This document shows positions 26,058 through 39,589 of a stretch of DNA of 64,000 nt, one piece after another. The notes under the pieces were generated by a model. It had not been told where the DNA came from and did not search any database. It saw nothing but the letters and a program-made list of their open reading frames with translations. Within the stretch, counting starts at the first letter, position 1. The number at the start of each line of letters is the position of its first letter. The stretch comes from Puffinus mauretanicus (Eukaryota > Chordata > Aves > Procellariiformes > Procellariidae): assembly GCA_023333565.1 (NCBI GenBank), contig JAJKFH010000385.1, forward strand, positions 2,170,001 through 2,234,000, given 5' to 3'. The translations under genes and the position numbers were made by a program.

Positions 26058-29000
26058 ATAGTCTGTTTATAAGGTTTGTTTGATCTTTATAAGCTCTGGC
26101 TAGAGGCTTACAGCTTTTAAAGAAAGCTGTTTACAGATTTGTCAGCTAGCAAGTAGGAGCTGCCCAAGGCTATATAAAGGCCGGTTCCCCTCCCATACCT
26201 GGAGGCAGGCTCCAGCAGCTCCACAGGAGCATTATGGAGAAGACACTTGTGGCCATGCTTTAGCCAGCAGAGCTGGATTTAGGTGGGACAGGCTGCCTCA
26301 TTGCTTGGCCCTTCCACACTGGCTTTCTGAACGCTACTGCAGCAGAACGTCCTGTTGAGTTCCCTGTGTACTCCAGGGGACGGTGACTTTCAGCCTCATG
26401 GAGCAGTGTCACTTCAGATGAGTACACCCCATCCATGGCAACCAGTAGGATGTGCTGAGGACAGGGGCATGTCAGAAATCCCACTCCTCCCTGAGGGTTA
26501 TCCTGGAAAAACTTTCCAGCTCATTTGTGATCCTCAGCCTAGAAACCCTCGCAAAGACTGTTTTCTCTGAGACCAGCGTGGCTCACCTCCACCCAGGTGC
26601 AGTCGGCCGTAGTATGACCGCAGAGATGCTGCAGGACATGGCCTGAATGCATCACATGTCCCACGGCATATATCTGCTGATAAAGAAAGTGGGGGAGGGA
26701 GTATATCCATGCTTGCTTTTGGTGCTTACAACAGTTGTCCATCATTTAAAACCACGGCTGCCATCAAACAGCAGCCTCTTAGTCACCAGCTCTAGACTAT
26801 TCTGGACTGGGCAAGCTGCATTGCTCTTGGGGAAACTGCAGGGAAGAATTCAGGATGCATTGGAGGAGAGGAAGAACACAAACATGACCTTTTAGTCCAG
26901 GGCACAGGCCATTTAGCTGGGAAGGAAGTGGCCTGGCTTCTCCTCTCTGCTCCCAGAGCTGTTTTCATATCTTATCCGAAGTCTGGTAACATTACAGAGA
27001 GACTCCTGGGAGCAGGGGCAGGACCTACGGTTCCTTCTGCCCACAGACTTCTGACCTCCTCTTGCCTTCTCTGTCTTGCTGAGCCATGTGGTCCTTATCC
27101 CCTGCTGAACGTGGGTCAGGGAGAGTTCCCACCAGGTCCATGTATCCCATTTCCCAGACAAATATTTTCACTGCTAGGATGTAACACACGGGAGAGCAGC
27201 ACCCCTGCTGCTGTCACCTCAAAGAAAGCAGAATTGCAATTGCGTGTGTATAGGTGGCTGATACTGCTGGCTGGTGGTCCCAGAGCAAAGCTGGTACCTC
27301 AGCCTGAACCTCTGAACTGGTTTAGGAGGAGTAAAAGACCAATTTTGGCATCCCAGTTAAGTTCAGGTGTCAGTGAAGTGCCCAGCTGCTTCCTTTGGTA
27401 AGACTGTGCATAGTCAGGACTGTGCAATGTCTCTGTCTGTAAAGTAATCCAACTTCAAACTCAAGTCCTTTGCCACTGCAATAAAACAGATGGTTCAAAT
27501 GAATTTAACAAGCACTATCCTAGAAATAAGTTGGGTTTTGTGCCTTTTCCCTTCCTACTGGAATATGCTGCTGACTTTCTCCATTAGGAACCCCTTTTAA
27601 ATTTCCAGCCTAAACTTTTTCATTGCCATCCTGTGCCTGTGTGTTCTTGGATGAGCTTTTCTAGTTTACTTTATTAGCTCTTTTCCTTCTCTGTTTTTGG
27701 TCTGCTTTTCTGTGTTTATAGAGAGTAATCACAGCTTTTCTCCCTGAGTGTTTGCTTCAGGCTAACCCAGACTCTTCTAATAGTCTCTTGTAAAGCAGGC
27801 ATTCCCCTCCCCTGTTTTCTCCCTAGCTGCTCTAGCTTAAATTGACCTTTACTGAAAATGGGTATTTTAGAAAAAAATTGCATGTCAAATACTGTTCCTC
27901 ACAAAAAATCCTTTACCTGTTCTGGGTAAATCCTGGAACATCAGATATATTCTGTACTCACAGAAATATCTCTCCTTGTATATGCTGTGACACATCCCTG
28001 GCTGCCTCGCTGTGGCAGCTAGGATACATGTCGGTCATTCTCCTGTGATGTTCTCCAATCACGATCCCTTGTTTTCTACCAAATATTCTTCTTAGTTCCC
28101 AAAATGCACAGCTTTGCATTATATACCATAAAGTTTCATCCTGTTTCTGCTCCTCCAACCCCCAGGTTCATCCAAGTCTCCCTTGGAACTGTTTTGCTGT
28201 TCCTGTAGGCTGATCAGGGCTGCTACCTCCGAGCCATCAGCCAGGCTCACTGGCACGCTCCCCACGCTGGTGTGAGGCAGGGCCAGTCACACTGAGAATC
28301 TGCACCTTGTTGCGATAAAAAGAGTGACACGTCCCAACAATACTAGCGTTTGGGGATGATGAAGCAAGGCAGTATGAAATCACTTTATAGGGACTCCCTG
28401 TGCAGACCAATATCTGTTTTAATTTGGTCCAAACCAGAATGCTCTTTAGTTAGCCAAGAAGATGAAGGGTTGGCCAAAACACAGTGGATTTCTTGCTGGA
28501 TCTGAATGGCTTTGCAACTTTCAAACACCCAGAAGTCGCACGGTTTCAGTTTTTGGTTAGGCACAAGTGCTATCCCAGTTACAAGAGCTCCAGGTGTTTG
28601 TGTGGAGGTTAATTCCACATTTGACCTATTATTATTATAATTTATCATGACCTATATTGCATCAGAGCTACAAGTACAAGCACCATCGTTTGGTTTGTTT
28701 CCAAGTGGTAATATAAATATTTGAAAAATACCTAGAGAAAGTTTATGGTGCAATTTTCAGCTCTCTCTTATTCAGAAAGCGTTTTCCATGAGCCTTGCAA
28801 TTTTTGTTTCAGGTAAGCACCTGCTTTGTGTGTGCCGCCTGATACTGTTTCTTGACAGAGGGGGCTGAAACAGTAAAACTCAGAGCAGGACCAGTAAAAC
28901 TGGAAACTGAAACAGTAAAACTCAGAGCCAAAGTGGTTCAAAGTTTAGAAGTGTCTACAACATGGTCATGTTAGGGGCAATTTTCTTCTGGTTACAACTT

Positions 29001-32000
29001 CATTGCAGTCTGTGAGATGCTACGGATCTTTATCTTGGCTAAATCTTACAGGTATATTTTAACAGAACACAGATTTTTTTTCCCCCATGTCATTATCTTT
29101 ATCTCTACCACTATTAAAATACTGACTTGTTCTATGAAGAAACAAATAATCTTTGTACAATTGGCTTTTATTCAGACCTCTTGAGACCTTGAGGAAGCAG
29201 ATCAAAACAGTACTGCTCTGCAGAGAGACTGTGAGATGCAGTGACAGGGTTGTGCTCAGGCTGGCTCGCTACCCACAGCACTGTGTGGGCATCACAAATC
29301 AAGTTTTACATTGCCTTTTGATGTCATCAGACTGAACAACACAGTCTTCAGAGGCTGTGCCTGGGCTACATCATGTTGGAGGTGATTTCACAACCCTGTT
29401 TCTTATTTATGTATGCAGTATGATTCTGGGACTTGGGAGGTGCATAGAAGGACTGCCTGGAAAAATAAAGTGTATTAAAACACATCTTGATACAATTCTC
29501 CTGTAATGATTTTCTGGATGCAAATATCAAACAACTTCAAATCCATGAAATCAATCAGTGGAAAACAGACCTGCAAATGGCATACAAGAGAGAGCCCTGA
29601 AGGCTGGAGGACTGGTCCTCACTACTTGCATCTCAGCTGCCAAAGTCATTTACTGGTAGTGTCCCCTGTGCAGAGCTCCTCTATGCATACAGGACAAGTT
29701 GTGAAGATTCCTGTGGTCCTTGGGATTCTTTCTACTGGGTGATGACCCAGAAACTTATTAATACATTTCTATCACTTCTAGCTTTCCAGCCTCCTATTCT
29801 TGTCTTATGGTGTCCTCTTGTATTCCTAGAAGTGAAATGTAAATGACATCTTCATCTGAAACATAGAAACATCTAAAAATGACCTTGTAAAAGCAAACGC
29901 CCCAGGCAGGCCCTATGAAGAGCTCAAGTCAAAAAAAGCAAAAGGGTAAAAAGTGACTATGAGGGATCATAGGAGCTAAGATGTGACTGACGTTACAAGT
30001 AACAGAAAGCACTTCCTGCGGCACAAGCCGTCAGATTACAATCCATACAACCAATGCCCATTCTAATGACGGTCAATCAATGCGAGTAATTCTGGCTATT
30101 TAAATGCAATAAAACTGTCTAAAGTTACTTCCTTAATTCATTTTTCCAAAGGGACAAATTCAAACCTTAATTCATACTTCCATGAGAGAATACATGTCCC
30201 AAAGCTGTAGACACTAGAAGTGCTCTGAACCAGGTAAGGTCCATGTATAAGTCCCATGTTGAAGACGATGAGGAGAACATTGTAAATGAGTTACTCGCTT
30301 GCTTCCTTTAACTTCTCTCTGCTGGGCTTAGTAGGAAGTGAAGACCTTGGAGATACAAAATGTGGATCTGGCAGAGAGAAAATGCCCAGAGGAATCAGGA
30401 TGGTGTTCCTATGATCACTCAAAGCGTCTGTGGCATCCACTGACCTTTCCCATATTTGGACTGTGGTCAAGAAGGACTTCTCCACTACAGCCATGTCATC
30501 TCCTGTCTGGCCAATTTCACCTTATTTCAGAGGTAACATAGATTGTTTGGATAACACATTTTATGTCCCTGTCTGTCTGCAAGGGAAAACCAGCTCCTAC
30601 TACCTTGGCTGTTGTCATCTTGGTTTGTCATCATGGAGCCTGCTATTTTGGATTGCGTCTGTTATACCCAGTACACCCAGTATCTTCAGAGGGGGGCTCT
30701 TGGGGTTCACGGTAGTTGTTTTGACCACAGATCCCAGGTGAAATGTGAGTTCCTGGTTACTTTCTGCTGTGGGGATTGTAACATCAAGATTCAACTCTTA
30801 AAGAAAAGAGGCTGATGAGGGAACCTGTTTGAATTGCACCTCATACAGGCAGCTTTATTGGTGGCATTCCTAGATTGAGAGGGCTTGAATTTGAAATAAT
30901 GTTAATTGTTCTCTTTTAAAATGGATTTAATTTCTAATGCAGATATTTCTTCTGTGGCAGTCATTTTTGCAGGCTGATTGCCTGATCTCCTGTGCATTGG
31001 AGAGATTCCGTTGACTTTCCTCCGTGTGATTTGAAGTAAAGTTCAATCAGGATAAGTCCCAGTGTTGTGCCAGGTTCTAGCTCACCATTGTCCCACGTTC
31101 CTACATGCCATCCACATGCCCTTTGCCTTTGGTTGCAGCCTGCTCTTCTCCACAGGCTTCCTGCAAATTCCTCTCTGTGTGGTTATGTATACCTCCATCA
31201 GAAATTGGGCTGGGTGTGGGATTTTCATTTTGTGGTAATGTGGGAAACGACTGTGCCTAATGGGATGAGACCTTGCCAAGTGACTTTATAGATCTGCACT
31301 AGGGTCTGAGAATTTCTTCCAAGATTTCTTTTCTATGAAATTGAGTTTACCCCAGGCCGTGAGACACCATCTGTAAACTGCACGGATCACAGGGGGCATA
31401 ACATGCGCATTGTCTGGGGTTGGCTTTGCTGTGGACTGTGTCACGTAACTGCGGGGGTGAAGATACCTTTTCAGTGGTGACATATTACAAAGGTTGCACA
31501 GTTGTTCCCCATCGTAGCTGCCATATGATACAGTCCCGGTTCTCTGCAGCTCAGCAGGCTGCTCCTACAGCTGCGGCTTGAGCAACTCATGGTCACTAAT
31601 AGGTGGAAAACAGAGTCAGGCAGAGTCAGCTCAGCGGGGTACTGAGGGAGCACAGCCCCTCATCCAACCCTGTTAGTGCCGTGCTGTGCAATGCAGCCTC
31701 GGGCTCCCGGGACGGGGTGCTGCTGTGCGGTCTCCCCTCACCACGCCGCTCAGCATGCAGGCACGCCAACCTCCTGCAATTAAGTGCCACATCTTCCAGC
31801 AATCACTTAATCCACTGTCCACAGAGCGAGGCTGAAAGCCATCCTTCCCGGCCAAGAACCCTAGGAACTCAAAAGTATGTGATGGTGAACATCTAGAAAC
31901 TAGCACTTTTGACAGTGGTTACCCCCCTTGACTGGCGGGTGTGCGAGCAGCCCTGCTCTGGGCTTTTCAGCATTGTCCTGCGCTGCAGCACTGTTGCAAT

Positions 32001-32014
32001 CCCTGACTTTTTAC
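26058..32014. other. Intergenic, no gene seen
   Basis: Unique sequence. Features noted are a TATATAAA motif at about 26,171 with no convincing gene downstream, and a 42-base-period duplication at 28,865-28,928. Open frames are short and unsupported. Confidence 0.5.
28865..28928 (+). repeat. Short tandem duplication, 42-base period
   Basis: A 22-base word occurs exactly twice, starting at 28,865 and 28,907. A partial third relative (ccagtaaaact) lies between them. It is probably a local slippage duplication with no evident function. Confidence 0.7.
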
Positions 32015-32145
32015 GCTGTGGAAACTGAGGCAAACAAAGGCTGAGTAAGTAGACCAGTGCTACACAGCAAGCCTGTGGCAGAGCTGGGAACCAAACGCAG
32101 ACTTTCTGACTCCCGGTCCTGGGCTTTAGCTACCCACTGAGCGCT
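32015..32145 (-). repeat. MIR-like SINE
   Basis: The reverse complement follows the amniote MIR consensus well. It has a 'gggagtcagaaagtctgcg' block, then 'cccagctctgccacaggctt', then gctgtgtagcac, and near the end 'tttgcctcagtttcc'. This is the clearest SINE in the window, although diverged. Confidence 0.75.
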
Positions 32146-35100
32146 GACGTGGGACGAAGTGAATCTCACCAGAGACATCAGATAACCACAGTTTAATTTG
32201 GTTTCTCTGTGCTCCGTACCCTGGGGAGATAGCAGACCTCTGGCCACGAAAGGCAAGTTATTGAGAGATTTACTGTTAATTCCTCCTTATGAGGTCCATC
32301 TTGTTATGTTTGGAGTTGCCATAGGTTTCTGTTTGTTTTGCCTGTTTTTTTGCGTGTGGGGCTTGTGTATTTTATTAAGCCCTTGGCTAGTATCTTGCAC
32401 ATGTTTAAGATTTTATAAGGGTTTCTTTCGAGGTTATTCATTATAGCTTTCAAAGGTGGCCTATTCTGCAGGCTTGCTATTGAATGCCAATCTTTGATAG
32501 ACTGATGTCTCACACAGGGGAGAAGACCATTTCTCATACGCTCATAATTAGTGTTCCCAAAGGGTTCCCCAGCTGCTTTTCATAGCTCTACACTCACGTT
32601 GACCTTGGACTTTGAATGCTCCATGGCTTGTTGAAGTACAGTCATCAGAGAGAGAGACTGAGAGAGAAACCTCCTTTTATTTTCATCACTTAAAAAAGAA
32701 AAGTCATCCAAGAGATACCTTGCTAGTACCTCGTATTTTTAGATCTGCCACTGATCTGCTGGAGACCACAGGGAAGGGAGCTGATCGCTCTCTGCCTCAT
32801 CTGGCTTTTTCCTCTGCCTTGTCTGCTGGTGCTGTGGGCAGTGGAAGGTTTTTGGTGACCTTAGTTATCGCTCTAAGACTTTTCATGTTCTTACGTTTTG
32901 GTAGTTATGTCCTTAAAAATTCTGTTTCAGACACACAGCAAATTAATTAGGTTGGGGAACAGATTTGGAGTGTGTAGAGTATTCTATTAGAAAGAAAAAA
33001 CAGCTGCTTTTTTAGTACAAGTATGTATTTTTTGATTCAATGTGTAATTTAACCTGAAATTTAGAAAGATTTTTTCTTTGATCTACTTCATATTAAACAT
33101 GCAGCATGTGTTTGCTGGTTGATTTAAATTCTGGAGGAACTATTTCTATTATTTCACTCCATATACAGAAGCAAGAGCATCGTTTCCATTAGTAGATTTC
33201 CTTCCTCTGGGAAATGCTAAATTTTATTCTAATTAATAAGATTTTAAAAAATAAACCTTACTTAAAAGGATATGAAATGATAACATCCATGAAAAGGTTA
33301 ATATTTTCTCTAAGCCCGAAGACAGATTTGCTTGCAGTCTTTTTGGGGATGTCCCTGTGTTTTTCACAAAAAAAAACGAGTTCTAAGAATGGGTGTCTGA
33401 TAATTTTTCAGCTGCCTCCCCCTCGTGGTAAATCTGAAAAACTTCTTTGCATGGAAATACTGAAAAGCTGGGTAAAGCTCAGCACTTGCATTTCAACAGA
33501 TTCTTTTTTTTTTTTTTTTTTTTTTTGGGGGGGGGGAGCTTTAAAACGCTGAACAAATGTGAATTAAGGCAAGAACATACCAGCTCCTTCCAGGAAGCAA
33601 AAGCCCAACTCAGCTTAAATAAAAGAGCACAGATAACCTCAAAGAACTTGGTGTACCAGCTGCAGCTGGCTTGAGGCTTTTTCTATCTCTCAGAACTATG
33701 CTCTTGCCCTTCCCTCTCCCCTCCCACTTCAGGCAGGCCGAAGGTTGCAGCAGAAACTTCTCTCTTCTTTTTCTGTGTGCCAAGTGCCCGGGAGGGATGG
33801 CAGGGGCTCACTCCCCAGCCCTGGGGCTCCTGGTCTTCCTCGTCTTTCTCCAGAGTCGTCGTTCTGCCGCTGTACATGGGCTCCAAATACTGATCCCTAG
33901 GCTTTGTGTTTTTTTCACACTGATATGAAGCTAAAATATTCACTACAGCTTGGAAGAGGAAAGATTTGGCAACGATGTTGACGAACGGTCAGTCCAAATG
34001 AGAGATGAGCATTTCCTCCACAAGCATCCCAAGGAAGAGAGATGCAAAGCCACGTTCCACCAGGCAATGTGTAACCCAAAACATGGTGGTTTGCAATCAA
34101 ACAAACTAAGACTCTCTTCAGTGTCTGTATCATACAGTTTGATACAGTACATCTGTATCATACGCAGAGAGCAGCCTCTTCACGATGGAGCGAACAGTCA
34201 CCATTCCTGAGACCATCATTTTCCCTGAGCTTGTTGTCCTTCTAGTCTGTAAAGGTCTTACGTGGTGCCTGAGATCCCTCCGGTTCTCTAAAAAGAAAGC
34301 GTACTGCTTCATTTCCTCTGCAACATGATGCCCTGAAGAGCCGGATGGACTTGAAAGGGAGGAGGAGGACAGCCTTTGTGGTTAAGGCTGTAGATGGTGA
34401 CTTAAGAAAATGGGCTCATTTCCTGGTTTTACCACAAATTCTGTGTGGTGAGGAGGAAGCTGCTCATATATTCTGAGCTTTTAGTGCCTCGTGTGCTAAC
34501 CAGAAAAAAGGGCCTCTCCTTCCCTTCATCCTTTGTGTTTTTTCCATTTATCTGGAAAGTGTCTGGGATAAGAAACTTTCTTCTGCATTGTACATCTACA
34601 CCAAGGAAACAAGGTCCCCGATGGGGCTGGGGCCTGCCATAATGCTAATAATAATTTGGATACATTTAAAAATCAGACAGCTATCCAGGCTTCTGTCCTC
34701 CCTCGCTGTTAATGTCCCCATAACCAGTGACAGTTGTCATAAGTGACATCAGTTGGCCTTATCCTTCCGGGTGCATCCCTGCTTTCAGGAGCAGGCCCAG
34801 AGAAAGGTCGTCATCATTGACAAGACAAAATGGCCTGTAGCCACCAGGTGTCCCCCTTCTCCATGGTTTGGAGGAGCACGGGGCCATCCCACGGAAACCC
34901 GTACGTTACTGTAAATTTGAAGTGAAATGCTGCTTGTAATTCTGGCCCCAAGCGATGGGCGCTTTCGTCTTCCCTCTAAGCAATGCAGTGGTGGCAAAGG
35001 CAGCCCTTAGTATGACCCTTAGCATGGTCCCAGTATGAGAACAACAGAGTTTAATGTACAATCACAAACTCATATCCCACAGAGTGAGAACATTAGCTGC

Positions 35101-37204
35101 AGAGTGCTAAAGGGATGTACTTTCAAAATGTTGAAAGTCTGATTCTTTTCCCCAAAGAGGTGCATTTTGTTTCTTAAGCAGACAGCCTAACATGTTACAG
35201 TCTAAAGATACAGTTTTTGCTAAGTGGTGAGGGTACAACTTTTCAAGCATTTCAATGATTGTAGTTGCAGAGGATTTAATTCTGCCTCAACCTGTGCAAG
35301 AATTTCTGGGATGTGCTTCTTTTTGCACAAAAACCTAGTTTTCTATTGACATGTAATTCTTTAATTAAAAACAGAGAGGGAAAAAGGCAAAACAACCCAA
35401 ACTAGCAATCCTCCCACAGGGGCTAACATGCTTACTTTTCTGTCCTGATTGTCAGAGCACAGTAGTGCGTTATGTGCAGGCTCAAGTCTCTGTTTGGCCT
35501 AATGGATAGATTCTTTCTTTCTGAATTTCTCTGAATCAGGCAACATGAGGTGCTGATCCTGGGTTTCTAATGATCAGACCCAGTGGTGCAGGAGAGCAAA
35601 TCTCCCCGCTGTAACACATCTTTTCCTCTTTAGAATATCCTTTATTATATGATTTAAAATATCCTTTATCCTTTACCTTCAGCAAAATTAAATTTCATAT
35701 GCTTTAAAAAGCTCTGATTAGCTCCAAGTAAATGTTTTTGCAACCACAATGGACATAACATGTACCCTGAGGGCTGCAAGACTCACGGAGAAAGGGAGAA
35801 GGCAGGACGCACAGAGTGCATGGGGTGCATGGGGAAGGCCTCTGGCAACGGGATATGCATGTTTAATTTACCGCTTGAGGGCAATGTAGAAGTGAATAAT
35901 AAAGAGTGGGCCTTGAGAACTGGATAAAAATAGTGTTTTGTGGAGGAAAGCATGGAAAAAATATGGAGGAGGGTGGAAAACAGACTCAGCACATGCTGAT
36001 AGAATAAGAGGCTAAAGGAGGAGACAACCTAGAAGACCAGAGATACAGGTCTCCCTGTACTAACTGAAATGCAGTATTTTGGGGGCAATATTTTATTCTA
36101 ACATTGAGAATAACAGCAACCAGGTTAACGTCCATGAACACTGAAACATTTTAGGTCAGTGAGGCACTTCTCTTCATTATTTTAATGTGACCATTTGTGT
36201 GTCCAGGGCAGATAAATCTAGTTCTTAGGATATAAGTTAGTATTTTTTCCTGTTTGCTAATCTACGAATCATTCAAATAAATCAACTGATCAGCAATGGC
36301 TATTCCCTACTGTTTCTCTGAGTGGAGAGGCTTAGTGTAAGATTAATTTCATGTTATTCCAGCAAACTCACTGGCAGGCCTTCTTCTGGGCTCTCTCTAC
36401 AGTTCATGGGGAGAACATGAGATTTTAAAGATGTGGTTAATCATAAAGAAACAGCTCTAACTTTACGCATTTATAGGAATAATAGTGTTAACTGCAGGGA
36501 TTTAAACAAATATAAAACATATTTACTAGATATTTGCAAGTAAACTGTTCCTCTCACAGCTGCATGGTAGGTCTCTTGACTAATATTAGCACAGTGTCTC
36601 TGGTCATAGAACAGGTGTTCATACCTGTGTAATGCATAAACTGGGATTGGTAATGGGAAAATCAGAGCAGAATTTTCCCTCAGGTCACACTAAATTTTGT
36701 GCCTGCACTAGATAGCTCATATTACAAAATTTAGCATGGTAGACATAACTAGAATGGCTTTTTTCCAAAAGATATTTTTCCTGCTGAAATGCTACGGCAT
36801 TGTAAGACATTGAGATTGCAATAGTTCTGATGTTAATAAAAATAGCAAGTAAAGATTTGAACACTGTAACACTTTTCTTTCATGAAGGTTGTAGTGCTCA
36901 TAACAATGCAACTCCCTTCTCACAAAATGGGTTGAAGACATGGAGATCATGCAGGGCAGCACTAAGGAAGGTTATTGGGGGCATTTTGGCACTGGGTGTA
37001 CTGAAGGGGAGACCATAGTTTACAGTGCTGGGGAAATATCTATAGACAAAAGGAGTTACTTGACTTAGAATGGAACTCATATGCCATAGTGCACATAGTC
37101 CTTTTTTCAAAGGAAGTGATGGACGAGTCACAAGAAGTGTCTCAGCAAGAAGCTGGGTTTATGTCTCTTCAAAAATATCGGAAATCAAATCCTGCCTTTG
37201 GAGA
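32146..37204. other. Intergenic, no gene seen
   Basis: Unique sequence with a long T-then-G homopolymer junction at about 33,504-33,538. No gene-like feature is supported. Confidence 0.5.
33504..33538 (+). repeat. Poly-T/poly-G tract
   Basis: A run of about 25 T is followed directly by about 10 G. It is a simple repeat. On the minus strand it reads C-run then A-run. It shows no retrotransposon signature. Confidence 0.85.
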
Positions 37205-37275
37205 AGAAAAAACCACAAACTTAAGAGTAGTGAATGATCTTAATGTACAAGGGGTCGTGGGTTCATATCCCCGAT
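37205..37275 (+). pseudogene. Degenerate tRNA-Lys(CTT)-like relic
   Basis: The block 'ggggtcgtgggttcatatcc' at 37,251-37,270 matches the variable loop and T-arm of eukaryotic tRNA-Lys, except for changes at the end of the B box. A 'tcttaat' anticodon-loop-like stretch lies at the right distance upstream. The acceptor and D-arm are not recognisable, so this is not a working tRNA. It may be a pseudogene or the head of an old tRNA-Lys-derived SINE. Confidence 0.4.
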
Positions 37276-37323
37276 AAACTCTTCAACTTGCCTGCAAAGG
37301 GGAAGCTACCTATTGAAGAGTTT
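37276..37323. repeat. Perfect 11-bp stem hairpin
   Basis: 'aaactcttcaa' at 37,276-37,286 is exactly complementary to 'ttgaagagttt' at 37,313-37,323, with a 26-base loop. It directly adjoins the tRNA-Lys-like relic. The stem is AT-rich and may be chance, but the position is notable. Confidence 0.6.
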
Positions 37324-37963
37324 CTCCTGGTGCCTGAACTTTGCTTGTAAGATCCAATGAAAGAAAAACATGAGGAATTATGTGAATATCCAAATAAAAT
37401 GAAGGGAAAGCAGAGGGATAAAGGGGAAGCAATGCAACAATGATAAGCTAATGCACAAGTATAAATGACTTTGGGTGTGAAAGGAGTAGATGAACTGTTA
37501 AAATAAAGTGATTGAGTGAACCATTTTGCTTCTTAGAAAATCAGTGGTTGACTGCATTCTGCTCTAATTACACCTGGCTCAGGATTAGCTGGGTTTTATT
37601 CATCCAAAGACTGTTTAAATTTGTCCAGACAGTCAAATACTGCATTGCTTGGTAGTTGATGCGTCTCTTGCAAATCAAGATAATTTGCAAGATGATCCTG
37701 AGAAATACTCGATAGCTTGCGTTATATTAGAAAACCATTGCACAAACCAGCCTGATTCTCGGGGGGCAGATAGAGATGTGGGGTGAAAGTAATTTTAAAT
37801 AATCTTTCTTCCCTCTCTCCTAGATTCTAACCCGCTCCTTAAACCACTCCTCAGACACCTAGAGGAGTCTGGCCTCGTGCTCTCCAGCACTCAGCATTTC
37901 CTAGCACGTAAGGTTGCTGGGGTGCAAAACCAGGAAGAACTTTACAAACTCTCTACATTAGAG
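37324..37963. other. Intergenic, no gene seen
   Basis: AT-rich unique sequence between the hairpin and a CR1 copy. Confidence 0.5.
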
Positions 37964-38430
37964 AGACATGGACCTGTTAGGGCGGGTCCAGAGGAGGGCC
38001 ACAAAAATGATCAGAGGGATGGAACACCTCTCCTATGAGGAAAGGCTGAGAGAGTTGGGGTTGTTCAGCCTGGAGAAAAGGCGGCTTCGGGGAGGCCTTA
38101 TTGCAGCCTTTCAGTACTTACAGGAGGCTTATAAGAAAGATGGGGACAAACTTTTTAGCAGGGCCTGTTGCGACAGGACAAGATTTTAAACTGAAAGAGG
38201 GTAGATTTAGACTAGATAAAAGGAAGAAATTTTTTCCAATGAGGGTGGTGAAACACTGGAACACGTTGCCCAGAGAGGTGGTAGATGCCCCATCCCTGGG
38301 AACATTCAAGGTCAGGTTGGATGGAGCTCTGAGCAACCTGACCAAGTTGAAGATGTCCCTGCCCATGGCAGGGGGGTTGGAACTAGATGATCTTTAATGG
38401 TCCCTTCCAACCCAAACTATTCTATGATTC
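37964..38430 (+). mobile_element. CR1 LINE, 3' partial copy
   Basis: CR1 in plus orientation covering the last part of ORF2 and the 3' tail. The first frame reads [20 protein letters not shown] and onward. A shift to another frame is needed near 38,190 to continue through the GRFRLDKRKKFF and [10 protein letters not shown] blocks. It ends in the cccaaactattctatgattc tail. Sequence is close to the copy at 42.0 kb and distinct from the long copy at 48.2 kb, so two CR1 subfamilies are present. Confidence 0.92.
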
Positions 38431-39589
38431 GGAATTAATCAGTGCAAGTGCAGGGAGTGTGCATATATGCATGAACATGTGCCTGATGAGGGACAAGGTT
38501 AGTCTTGTTCCAGCTGTTTGAACAGCACAAAGCAGGCAGGGATGTGTTGATAACAATAGCAATGACCACAAAGAAATTGGCACAGTTAGTGCCAGGTGAG
38601 GACCCAAGATCTATCTAACCTGAACTGAACCAGTATGGGTTTTAGCATCCATTTCAAGGGGCCTCATCCTTTCAAGGATGGCTTAAAAGTTACTAAAAAA
38701 CTTCAGCTGTTAATGCTTGCTCACAGCTTTACTTTAGGCTTTATTGGCTAAAATAGGCCTTTAGATGTCTACATGTAGACACCAAATTTAGGAGACTTAG
38801 CCTAGAGCTGAATTCCACCCTGTGTGTATCTGTCTCAGGAATTGCCAAACTGGAGGTTGCTAGCTCCTCCGGAGAAGGAGGACGCTAGGCCAAATATGCT
38901 GAGATTTGGCCCTCTGCCTGTTTTTCTCAAGAGAGGGCTGTTTCCTACCACATGGTTATAGAACGGCTGTGGCATAAGTGCTGCTCTGGTATCTCTAACA
39001 GAGAGATACACACACCGAGCAAAGCTTGGGCCCACAGTCTAGGCGGTTGAATGTCTGCACAATTGTACTTATGACCTGTTTGTACAATCCTGTTACATAC
39101 AGGATTTAACATATGTGAAACCGCCACCCTCAGGCTCCGTATTCCTTGGGGATATTGCCATACAATATCTAGCACAAGCAGGGTCACAGGCTGCTTTTAT
39201 GAGGCAGAAATGCTGCAAGACACAATTTAATATTTCAGTAGTACTTCAGACCCAAACCCAAACGCCGGATCACCTAATTATTCTTCCTCATCACCACTAT
39301 GTTTCAGGGCACACCGCATCCAAACCTAACTTTATTTACATCATCCTATCTCCCAGGCCAACTTACTCTGAAAGAAACCTCCCTTCTAATGTGTGCCTCA
39401 CAAATTATTCATCCTTTCCTGCACCAGGACACTGCATACCTGTTAGGGCAGCAATTAGGATGAGGTACACTAAGAACATCACAAGATAGGGTCTTTTGAT
39501 TTTAGGAGTCTGCAGACTCTTTTTCTTCCTATTGCTTTTAGCTGTTAAAAGTTGGTAGTTTAAGAAAAACAACTTTAGGAAAAAAATAT
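38431..39589. other. Region downstream of CCN3, no gene seen
   Basis: Unique sequence between a CR1 copy and the predicted CCN3 poly(A) site. A second plus-strand TTTATT (AATAAA on minus) near 39,332 could serve a longer CCN3 transcript. No ENPP2 exon is recognisable. Confidence 0.5.

Noticed and set aside
26165..26235. TATATAAA motif with ATG about 60 bases downstream
   Set aside because: The ATG opens only nine codons and no splice donor or coding sequence follows. Likely chance.
37205..37275. Functional tRNA-Lys gene
   Set aside because: Acceptor stem and D-arm are not formed. Only the T-arm region and part of the anticodon loop are recognisable.
1..39589. ENPP2 exons expected on this side by synteny
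   Set aside because: None of the open segments shows phosphodiesterase or nuclease-like domain sequence. ENPP2 probably lies beyond the window.
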